A program made the translations under genes and the position numbers. From assembly GCF_943913955.1 (NCBI RefSeq), contig NZ_CALUAE010000014.1, forward strand, positions 30,659 through 94,658: a DNA stretch of 64,000 nt. Reading direction: 5' to 3'. Position 1 is the stretch's first letter, and the number at the start of each line of letters is the position of its first letter. Source of the stretch: Mycolicibacterium bacteremicum (GTDB lineage Bacteria > Actinomycetota > Actinomycetes > Mycobacteriales > Mycobacteriaceae). Of this stretch, positions 17,088-24,377 are shown piece after piece. The notes under the pieces were generated by a model. It did no database searches. It was not told the origin of the DNA and saw only the letters and a list, made by a program, of their open reading frames with translations.

Positions 17088-18448
17088 TGCGGGCCTCCCG
17101 GTTGTGCTCCGGTCCCGTGCACGACGGGCTCACCGGGTGCGGGCACGAACACCGGGCCCGGCGGGGTCGGTGTGGACGCGATTCCTGGCGGCGCGATCGC
17201 CGGCGGTCCCGGCGGCGGACCGCCCGGTGCCGGCGCGGGCGGCGGCTCGCGGTACGGGTAGCAGCCGGTCGGGCCGGGCAGCGGGATTCCCGGTGGGCCG
17301 CAACCAAGGTCGCCCGGATTCCCGGTGATGGCGTCGGGCAGGGTCAGCCGCGGTTCGCCGCCCTGGCCGGTGCGCGGATACGGGATGGGCATGGCCGGGG
17401 TGCCCGGCTGGCCCACCTGCGGGTCGGTGCGCTCCGAGGGCAGCAGGACATTGGGGTCCAGGCCCAGATCGGAGAACGCGGCATCGATGAAGGGCTGCAC
17501 GAACTGGCCCGGCAGCAGATTGGCCACATAGGACTTGAAGAACGGTCCGCCCGAGACGGATTCACCCAGCGACATCGCGTAGTCGCCGATCAGCTTCAGC
17601 GAGCGCTGCAGCCGTTGCTTGCGGTTGTCCAGGATGGTCAGCACACCGTTGAGCTTCTCGATGGCCGGCTTCATGGTCTCGTCGTTCTCGGCGATGAAGC
17701 CCTGCAGCTGCCGGCTCAGCGCGGAGATGTTGCCCGAGATGGCGTCCAGCGCCGCGGTCTGGGTCTGCAGTTCGGCCAGCAGCGCGTTGCTGCTGCGGAC
17801 CAGGGTGACGATCTGGTCGCTGCGCTCGGCCAGCACGGTGGTCGCCTTGTTGGCGTTGCCCAGCAGGTCGCGCAGTTCGGCATCGCGTTCGTTGAGCGTC
17901 TCGGAGAACCGGGACACCCCCTCGATCGCGATCCGCAGTTCCGGCGGGGTGTCGGCGAAGGTCTCCGAGAGGACCCGCAGCGAATCCGAGAGCTGGGTGG
18001 TGTTCAGGCCGCTGATGGTCGACGCGAGATCGCCGAGGGCATCCGGCAATTGGTAGGCCGGGGTGGTGCGGTCCAGCGGGATGGTGCCGTCCTGCCAGCC
18101 GTCCCCGCGCGGGGTGACCTCCAGATACTTGGTGCCCAGCAGGCTCTTGGTCTTGACCGCGGCCTCACTGCGGTCACCGATGCGCACGCCGTTGTCGATC
18201 TTGAAAGAGACCAGCACCCGCTGCCCGTCCAGTTCGACGCCCGAGACATGGCCGACCCGCATACCGGACACCTGCACCGCGGCCCCGTCGCGGATACCGC
18301 CCGCCTCCGAGAAGTACGCGGAATAGTCCTTTCCGCGGTCCAGGAACGGCAGCTTGTCGTAGTTCAGGGCGCCCAGGATGATCGCGGCGATGACGGTCAG
18401 ACCTATTGCGCCGACCACCAATTGGTTGCGTTCTGCGAAGGACTTCAT
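17084..18448 (-). CDS. mceC: Mce-family protein C
   Basis: A 454-residue MCE protein: a membrane helix at about 10-30, an MCE domain (DGAAVQVSGMRVGHVSGVEL, about 55-75), a helical middle, and a Pro/Gly-rich C-terminal tail of about 110 residues. The ATG at 18448 overlaps the mceB TGA (ATGA); the ATG four codons upstream lies inside mceB and is less likely. Third of the six MCE subunits. Confidence 0.88.
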   Translation of the reverse strand: MKSFAERNQLVVGAIGLTVIAAIILGALNYDKLPFLDRGKDYSAYFSEAGGIRDGAAVQVSGMRVGHVSGVELDGQRVLVSFKIDNGVRIGDRSEAAVKTKSLLGTKYLEVTPRGDGWQDGTIPLDRTTPAYQLPDALGDLASTISGLNTTQLSDSLRVLSETFADTPPELRIAIEGVSRFSETLNERDAELRDLLGNANKATTVLAERSDQIVTLVRSSNALLAELQTQTAALDAISGNISALSRQLQGFIAENDETMKPAIEKLNGVLTILDNRKQRLQRSLKLIGDYAMSLGESVSGGPFFKSYVANLLPGQFVQPFIDAAFSDLGLDPNVLLPSERTDPQVGQPGTPAMPIPYPRTGQGGEPRLTLPDAITGNPGDLGCGPPGIPLPGPTGCYPYREPPPAPAPGGPPPGPPAIAPPGIASTPTPPGPVFVPAPGEPVVHGTGAQPGGPQ

Positions 18449-19476
18449 CGCGGGGTGCACCTCCCGGTGCTCTGTCCGGCCGCCTTCACATAGACCGGCT
18501 GCCCGCCCTTGCCGTTGAGCTTGAGGACGATGTCACAGAGGTAGAAGCTGAAGAAGTCGCCGTAGATGCCCTGGCGTGCCAACGCCTGGTAGGCGTCGGG
18601 CAGCGTGTTGATCAGGTTGTCGAAGTAGTCGGCATCGGCGACGACGATGCCTGCGGCACGGTCGGTTTCGGTGATGGTCTTGGCCAGCGGCGGGCGGGCC
18701 TGCGCCAGCAGATCGGCGATGCTGCCGGCCGCCTCACTGACGTAGGCCACGCCGTTGGCGATGTCGGTGCGCCGTTCGGCCAGCCCGTCGACCAACTGGC
18801 TGAGCCCGTCGACGCCCTTGGCGAACTGCTCGTTCTGGTCACCGAGCGAGCCCAGAACGGTGTTGAGGTTGACGATCACCTCTCCGATCAGTTGATCGCG
18901 GTCGGCCAGCGTATTGGTCAGCGCGGCAGTCTGGTTCAGGAACGACCCGATGGTCGCGCCCTGACCCTGCAGCGCGCTGATCAGGGTGCCCGACAGCGCG
19001 TTGATCTGGTCGGGTTCCAACGCCTTGAACAGCGGCCGGAAGCCGCCGATCAGGGCGTCCAGATCCAGCGGGGGCGCGGTGCGGGCCAGTGGGATCGTCG
19101 ATCCGGGCTGCAGCCGCCCGGTATCCCCGGCACCCTCCTGCAGGCCGAGATACCGTCCACCGATCAGATCGTCGTAGCGGATGACGGCCCGGGTGCCCTG
19201 GGTGAGCACCACCGAGGAGTCGGCGCTGAAGTTGACCAGCACGGTGCCGTCGTCGCGGATCTCCATGTCGCCGACCTTGCCGACCTCGACCCCCGCGATG
19301 CGGACGAAGTCGCCGGGTTCCATGCCGCCGACGTTGGTGAATTCGGCCTTGTAGCCCTGTTCGGTCTCACCGAAGCGCAACTGCGAGAAGATCGCGAACA
19401 GCCCGAAGACACCCAGCAGACACACTGCCAGGAAGATGGTGAGCCGCCAGATGGCGCCTCCCAAGTTGTCTTTCAT
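18445..19476 (-). CDS. mceB: Mce-family protein B
   Basis: A 343-residue MCE protein without the Pro-rich tail seen in its neighbours: a membrane helix at about 9-30, an MCE domain (GDFVRIAGVEVGKVGDMEI, about 54-72), then helices and a C-terminal segment with YLCDIVLKL typical of MceB. The ATG has AGGAGA upstream. A 33-base gap separates it from mceA, the widest gap in the operon. Confidence 0.88.
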   Translation of the reverse strand: MKDNLGGAIWRLTIFLAVCLLGVFGLFAIFSQLRFGETEQGYKAEFTNVGGMEPGDFVRIAGVEVGKVGDMEIRDDGTVLVNFSADSSVVLTQGTRAVIRYDDLIGGRYLGLQEGAGDTGRLQPGSTIPLARTAPPLDLDALIGGFRPLFKALEPDQINALSGTLISALQGQGATIGSFLNQTAALTNTLADRDQLIGEVIVNLNTVLGSLGDQNEQFAKGVDGLSQLVDGLAERRTDIANGVAYVSEAAGSIADLLAQARPPLAKTITETDRAAGIVVADADYFDNLINTLPDAYQALARQGIYGDFFSFYLCDIVLKLNGKGGQPVYVKAAGQSTGRCTPR

Positions 19477-19509
19477 GGCTTGCTCTATCTCCTAGGTTCT
19501 CGTCGTCGG

Positions 19510-20982
19510 TCAGGACGGTGGGCCGGGTGCGGCGGGCACCGGCAGCGGTTGCGGCGGCAGCGGTGTCGGCTGCACGCCCGGGTGGGTCACGATGAACGGT
19601 TCGGAACCGGGCGTCGGGCCGGGCTCGCGCGGCGCACCGGGCGGCGGGGCCGGCGGCAGACCCGGCCACAGCGGGGTGCCGTCGGGGGCGTAGAGCTGTG
19701 CGCCGTAGGCCGGCGCACCGGGATACGGGATCGGTCCGATCGCCGGGCCGCCGAAGGTGTTCCGGATGCTCGGCGGTTCGGGGACGGCGCGGGTGACGGG
19801 CAGCCAGTTGCCGTAGGCCGGGAAGGAGATGCCCGGGTTGGGCCGCCAATCCAGACCACTGCCGAAGCCGGTGTTGGTGACCAGCTGGCGCACCGGCCAG
19901 TTCTCGTCGACATTGGGCAGCGAACCGCAGCTGGGCTTTCCGCCCGGGCCGCCCTTGGCGCCGACGATCGGCAGGTGCCGCGGATAGGCGTACGGATCGT
20001 CGCCCAGCATCAGCGCGGTGTCCAGGATGAACGACTTGCCGTTGCCGCCGGTGGCGTCGTAACCGCCGTGGTCCAGCAGGTATTTCGCACCGGTCAGCAG
20101 GCAGGTGTAGGACGGGCTGTACTTGAGCAGCAGGTCCGTCGTCGGCTGCAACGTGTTGATGGCCTTGATCAGATTCTGCTGATTCGGGGCCAGCAACTCG
20201 ATTCCCTTGTTGGACAGGCCCGTGGTGGCCAACAACAGCGCGTCGAGCTGGCGGGCGTTGCTGCTGATGGTCGTCGCGGTGGTGCTCGCGGCGTCCAGGG
20301 TGGCCAGGATGTCCTGGGCCGCAGCACTGTAGGCGTCGCTGAAGCCCTGCACGGCCTGCCAGTCCTCGCGGATGGTGTCGCTGCGGTCGTTGAGCGCCAT
20401 CAGCACCTGGTTGGCGTCGGTGGTGGCCCGGCCGATGACCTCACCGCGGCCGCGCACCCCCTCGGCAAGCGCGGACAGCGTGCTGTTCAACTTGGCGGTG
20501 TCGACCTGGTCGAGCACCCCGACGAGGTTCTCGAAGACGGTGTTGACCTCGACGGTGACGTTCTGCGACTCCAGCACCTGACCGGAGCGCAGCCGTTCGG
20601 CGCTCGGATTGTCCGGGTAGACCAGGTCGACGAACTTGGCGCCGAAGATGGTGGTGGACCGGATCCTGGCCTCGACATTGGCCGGGATGAAGCGGATCTG
20701 GTCGGGGTCGATGTCGAGGCGCAGTTTGACCGGGTTCGCGGTCTCGGTGTCACCGCCGCTGATCGCGGCGACCTTGCCCACCTGCACGCCGCGCAGCTTC
20801 ACCTTGGCGTTGGTCTCCATCACCAGACCGGAGCGGTCCGAGGTCAGCGTGACCGGCACCGTGCTGCGCAGGCTGCCGGTGAACAGCGAGTAGGACAGCC
20901 AGATCGCGGCGATGACGAACACCACCAGCAGCAGCGTCCACCAGCCGGGGGCGATCCCTGAGTTGCGTTTCGTGGCTGCCAT
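19510..20982 (-). CDS. mceA: Mce-family protein A
   Basis: A 490-residue MCE protein: a membrane helix (about 14-36), an MCE domain (KLRGVQVGKVAAISGG, and IFGAKFVDLVYPD closing it at about 110-125), a long helical barrel segment to about 300, and a Pro-rich tail with repeated PPAPPPG-like stretches. The ATG lies 2 bases after the yrbEB stop. The A subunit is the best-studied mycobacterial Mce protein; which mce class (1, 3, 4 or an environmental type) this operon belongs to cannot be told safely by eye. Confidence 0.88.
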   Translation of the reverse strand: MAATKRNSGIAPGWWTLLLVVFVIAAIWLSYSLFTGSLRSTVPVTLTSDRSGLVMETNAKVKLRGVQVGKVAAISGGDTETANPVKLRLDIDPDQIRFIPANVEARIRSTTIFGAKFVDLVYPDNPSAERLRSGQVLESQNVTVEVNTVFENLVGVLDQVDTAKLNSTLSALAEGVRGRGEVIGRATTDANQVLMALNDRSDTIREDWQAVQGFSDAYSAAAQDILATLDAASTTATTISSNARQLDALLLATTGLSNKGIELLAPNQQNLIKAINTLQPTTDLLLKYSPSYTCLLTGAKYLLDHGGYDATGGNGKSFILDTALMLGDDPYAYPRHLPIVGAKGGPGGKPSCGSLPNVDENWPVRQLVTNTGFGSGLDWRPNPGISFPAYGNWLPVTRAVPEPPSIRNTFGGPAIGPIPYPGAPAYGAQLYAPDGTPLWPGLPPAPPPGAPREPGPTPGSEPFIVTHPGVQPTPLPPQPLPVPAAPGPPS

Positions 20983-20984
20983 GT

Positions 20985-21827
20985 CTAACCGGCCAGGTTG
21001 AAGTTGCCGGATTGTCCGTACACCGCAAGTGAAATCATCACGACGACGAACGCGGAGATCACCAGGGAGGTGCGCACCGCTCGGCCGACCGCCTCGCCCA
21101 CACCGGCCGGGCCGCCGCTGGCGGTGAACCCGTAATAGGTGTGCACCAGCATGATGACGATGGCCATGGCGATCGACTGGACGAACGACCAGATGAGGTC
21201 GATCGGGTTCAGGAAGGTGTCGAAGTAGTGGTCATAGACACCGCTGGACTGGCCGTAGATCACCGTGGTGCCGATCTTGGCCGCGTAGAACGACATCAGC
21301 ACACCGACGCAGTACAGCGGGATCACCACGATGACACCGGCGATGACCCGGCTGGACGCCAGGTAGGCGATGCTGCGGATGCCGATCACCTCGAGGGCGT
21401 CGATCTCCTCGTTGATGCGCATGGCGCCCAGCTGTGCGGTGGCACCGGCGCCGATGGTGGCCGACAGCGCGATCGCGGTGGTGGCCGGCGCGATGAGGCG
21501 GACATTGAAGAAGGCGGAGGCGAATCCGGTGAGCGCCTCGACACCGATCTCGGAGAACTGGTTGTAGCCCTGCACGGCGACCAGGGCGCCGGTGCTGACG
21601 GTCAGGAAGCCGACGATGGCGACGGTGCCGCCGATGATCGCCAAAGCGCCGGTACCCAGGCCCATCTGGGCGATCAGCCGGACCAATTCCTTCGGATAAC
21701 GGATGAACACGTCGCCGATGGACACCAGGGTGCGTCCGAAGAACTGGGTCTGCTCACCGACCTGGTTCCAGCTGTCGACGACGCTGCTGACCCCTCGTTT
21801 GACCCGCAGGCCCACCCCGGTTGTCAC
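20985..21827 (-). CDS. yrbEB: YrbE/MlaE-family permease B
   Basis: A 280-residue ABC-type permease subunit with five to six membrane helices and the MlaE/YrbE signature (ATIGAGATAQLGAMRINEEIDALEVIGI, residues about 130-160), plus the closing GGPAGVGEAVGRAV segment. With YrbEA it forms the inner-membrane permease of the Mce importer; the ATPase (Mkl/MceG) is encoded elsewhere. The GTG start overlaps the yrbEA TGA. Confidence 0.9.
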   Translation of the reverse strand: MTTGVGLRVKRGVSSVVDSWNQVGEQTQFFGRTLVSIGDVFIRYPKELVRLIAQMGLGTGALAIIGGTVAIVGFLTVSTGALVAVQGYNQFSEIGVEALTGFASAFFNVRLIAPATTAIALSATIGAGATAQLGAMRINEEIDALEVIGIRSIAYLASSRVIAGVIVVIPLYCVGVLMSFYAAKIGTTVIYGQSSGVYDHYFDTFLNPIDLIWSFVQSIAMAIVIMLVHTYYGFTASGGPAGVGEAVGRAVRTSLVISAFVVVMISLAVYGQSGNFNLAG

Positions 21828-22603
21828 ATCGTCGCCTTCACGCCGACCGCGGTGGCGACCACGTTGATGGCGAACAGCGCCATGAAGGTGAAGACCACGG
21901 TCTCGTTGACGGCGTTGCCGACACCGGCCGGGCCGCCGCCCACCGAAATCCCCTTGTAGCAGGCGATCAGGCCGGCCGTGAGACCGAACAGCGCCGCCTT
22001 GACCAACGCGATCAGCACATCCGACGGACCGGTGATGAGCGTCAGACCCGCGACGAAGGCGCCCGGTGACACATGCTGGACGTACACGCAGAACAGATAG
22101 GCGCCGGTGAGCCCGACCAGCACCACGGTTGCCGACAGCGCCAGCGACACCGTGGTGGCGGCCAACACCCGCGGAATGACCAACGCCTGAATCGGATTCA
22201 CGCCCATCACGCGCAGGGCGTCGAGCTCCTCGCGGATGGTGCGGGCGCCCAGGTCGGCGCACATCGCGGTGGCGCCGGCGCCGGCGATCACCAAAACGGT
22301 GACGATCGGCCCGATCTGGGTGACGGTGCCCAGGGCGGCGCCGGTGCCGGAAAAGTCCGCGGCACCGAATTCGGTGAGCAGGATGTTGAACGTGAAGGTC
22401 AGCAGGACCGTGTAGGGCACGGTGAGCATCAGCGTCGGCAGCAACGAAACCCGTGCCACGAACCAGGACTGGAGGATGTACTCACGCCAGGCGAACGGCG
22501 GCCGGAACATCAGGGTGAAGACGTCGAGCGTCATCGAGAAGAATCCACCGAAGGAACGCACGGGCTTGGCGACGACGTTCGGGATGGCATCCTGCGCAGC
22601 CAT
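21824..22603 (-). CDS. yrbEA: YrbE/MlaE-family permease A
   Basis: A 259-residue permease subunit homologous to its neighbour, with the signature GAGATAMCADLGARTIREELDALRVMGVNP and the closing GGGPAGVGNAVNETVV. First gene of the 12-gene mce operon. The ATG at 22603 was chosen to give the compact N-terminus MAAQDAIPN; an ATG 15 codons upstream is possible. The 193 bases to the upstream tetR contain the promoter region, with no KstR-type site in it. Confidence 0.88.
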   Translation of the reverse strand: MAAQDAIPNVVAKPVRSFGGFFSMTLDVFTLMFRPPFAWREYILQSWFVARVSLLPTLMLTVPYTVLLTFTFNILLTEFGAADFSGTGAALGTVTQIGPIVTVLVIAGAGATAMCADLGARTIREELDALRVMGVNPIQALVIPRVLAATTVSLALSATVVLVGLTGAYLFCVYVQHVSPGAFVAGLTLITGPSDVLIALVKAALFGLTAGLIACYKGISVGGGPAGVGNAVNETVVFTFMALFAINVVATAVGVKATM

Positions 22604-22796
22604 CAGCGGGAAACCCCCGCGCTGCACAACCTCCGCATTGCCATGCAATCCCTTCGACGGTGCCCGCTGCCTGCGGGGCCGGCGTCACCCGGCCGGTGCG
22701 AACACGATATGACCACAGGCGCCGCTATGGATGCGGAAGAACGTACATAAGGAATTTCACAGTCACAACCGGCACCTGCCCTTGCCTGCCACGTCG

Positions 22797-23420
22797 TCAT
22801 GCGGTAGCACCGCCGCACCGTTCGCCGACGACCCCGAGCGCACGCAGCGTGAAACCCTCGACGCGGGCCCGTGACACCGGGATCTGGGCGGGGTCGAAGA
22901 TCCTGGCCGAGGTGAGTTCGCGGCTCACCAGTGCCGCGATGGCGATGGCGTCGGACTCCGGGTCGGCCAGCGGGAACGAGCCGTCGGCCTGCCCGGCGGC
23001 CAGGATGCCGGTCAGGGATGCCTCGCGGCGCGCTCGAGATAGCTCGCGCGCCTCGCGATAGCCCTTTGCCGAGCGCATCTCGTCGCAGTCGAGCACCGCG
23101 AGGTAGCGGTGCAGGCTGGTATCGGTGGCCAGCGTGAACATCTGGTCCAGCCAGGTACGCAGCTGTCCGGTCGGATCGGGGCCGTTGGTGCCTGCGATCT
23201 CGTCGAGTCGGGCCGCCAGGCGCTCGGTGACCTGGTGCAGCATCGCCAGGAACAGCTCGTCCTTGGACTGATAGTGCCGATAGAAGGCACGGCTGGACAC
23301 CCCGGCGCGGGCCAGGATCGCCGATACCGGGATCGGGCCGTCATGCGGTTCGGCCAGGCAGGCGAAGGTGGCCTCGACAATGCTGTCGCGCTCGTCGGCT
23401 CCAGGATCGTCAGACGGCAC
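22797..23420 (-). CDS. TetR-family regulator upstream of the mce operon
   Basis: A 207-residue TetR protein: DNA-binding domain at residues about 10-58 (RDSIVEATFACL..., recognition helix SRAFYRHYQSKDELF), then a helical ligand domain. GTG start. It is encoded just upstream of yrbEA on the same strand and divergent from an alpha/beta hydrolase, with a near-perfect palindrome in the divergent gap. Mce3R shows that TetR proteins can control mce operons; that role here is inference from position. Confidence 0.85.
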   Translation of the reverse strand: MPSDDPGADERDSIVEATFACLAEPHDGPIPVSAILARAGVSSRAFYRHYQSKDELFLAMLHQVTERLAARLDEIAGTNGPDPTGQLRTWLDQMFTLATDTSLHRYLAVLDCDEMRSAKGYREARELSRARREASLTGILAAGQADGSFPLADPESDAIAIAALVSRELTSARIFDPAQIPVSRARVEGFTLRALGVVGERCGGATA

Positions 23421-23453
23421 GGATGGCAGTCTAGAGACCCGCTTCCGGACCCG

Positions 23454-23467
23454 ACCGACCGGTCAGT
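23454..23467. promoter_or_regulatory. Candidate TetR operator
   Basis: ACCGACCGGTCAGT is a 14-base palindrome with one mismatch and a perfect GACCGGTC core, in the 90-base gap between the divergent tetR and hydrolase genes. Confidence 0.5.
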
Positions 23468-23510
23468 AACGTGAGTCACAAGCCCCCGCAGGGACGGCGA
23501 GAGGAAGCCC

Positions 23511-24377
23511 GTGAGCACTGTCGAGAGCACACCGCAGACCGTGACGTTCCGTGGCGTCGACGGCCTCAAACTGGTCGCCGACGAGTGGAACGGCACCGGC
23601 GGCGTCCCGGCCGATTCCGGGCCCACCATCCTGCTGCTGCACGGTGGCGGGCAGAACCGGCACTCGTGGAAGAACACCGGGCAGATCCTGGCCGCGCGCG
23701 GCAAGCACGTCATCGCACTGGACAGCCGTGGGCACGGCGACAGCGACTACTCCCCCGCCGCCGACTATTCGGTCGAGACGCTGAGCGCCGACACCCAGCA
23801 GGTGCTGTACCAGATCGGCAGGCCCGTCGTGCTGATCGGCGCCAGTATGGGCGGGCTGACCGGCATCCTGGCCGCGCACGAGGCCGGACCGGAGATCGTC
23901 ACCAAGCTCGTGCTCGTCGACGTGGTGCCGCGGTTCGAGAAGGACGGCAGCGCGCGCATCCGCGATTTCATGTTCAACCACATCCACGGCTTCGACTCGC
24001 TTGAGCAGGCCGCCGACGCGGTGGCGGCCTACCTGCCGCACCGGCCCAAGCCGCGCAGCGTCGAGGGGCTGAAGAAGAACCTGCGCCTGCGGGACGGGCG
24101 GTGGTACTGGCACTGGGATCCGGCGTTTCTCACCAAGCCCGGTGACGATCCGTTCGCGCGGGTGGACATGCTGGAGTCGGCAGCCCAGAATCTGACCGTG
24201 CCGATCCTGCTGATCCGCGGAAAGCTGTCCGACGTGGTGTCCGTCGAGGGCGTACAGGGCTTCCTGGAACAGGTGCCCGCTGCCGAGTTCGTCGAACTGT
24301 CCGATGCGGGCCACACCGCCGCCGGTGACGACAACGACGCCTTCACCGACGCCGTCGTCGCCTTCGTCGACAAGTGA
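23511..24377 (+). CDS. Alpha/beta hydrolase
   Basis: A 288-residue alpha/beta hydrolase with a Ser nucleophile: HGGGQNRHSW (oxyanion region, about 45-54), the elbow LIGASMGGLTG (Ser at about 112), and the late catalytic His in LSDAGHTAAGDD. Start GTG with AGAGG upstream. Its TGA overlaps the GTG of the large fusion gene, so the two are translationally coupled; an ester or lactone linked to that pathway is possible but unproven. Divergent from the TetR gene and probably under its control. Confidence 0.85.
   Translation: MSTVESTPQTVTFRGVDGLKLVADEWNGTGGVPADSGPTILLLHGGGQNRHSWKNTGQILAARGKHVIALDSRGHGDSDYSPAADYSVETLSADTQQVLYQIGRPVVLIGASMGGLTGILAAHEAGPEIVTKLVLVDVVPRFEKDGSARIRDFMFNHIHGFDSLEQAADAVAAYLPHRPKPRSVEGLKKNLRLRDGRWYWHWDPAFLTKPGDDPFARVDMLESAAQNLTVPILLIRGKLSDVVSVEGVQGFLEQVPAAEFVELSDAGHTAAGDDNDAFTDAVVAFVDK

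Noticed and set aside
18406..20961. An 851-codon plus-strand frame over mceB and mceA
   Set aside because: It is the antisense shadow of two genes with MCE domains and coupled starts.
9737..22603. Assignment of the operon to a numbered mce class
   Set aside because: MCE proteins of different classes look alike by eye; a phylogeny with reference MceA and YrbE proteins is needed.
22604..22796. A KstR operator upstream of the mce operon (as in mce4)
   Set aside because: No AACnnGTT core was found in this gap, so a mce4-type KstR control is not supported.
23012..23713. An alternative minus-strand frame overlapping tetR and the divergent gap
   Set aside because: It covers the same DNA as the TetR gene in another frame and has no domain pattern.
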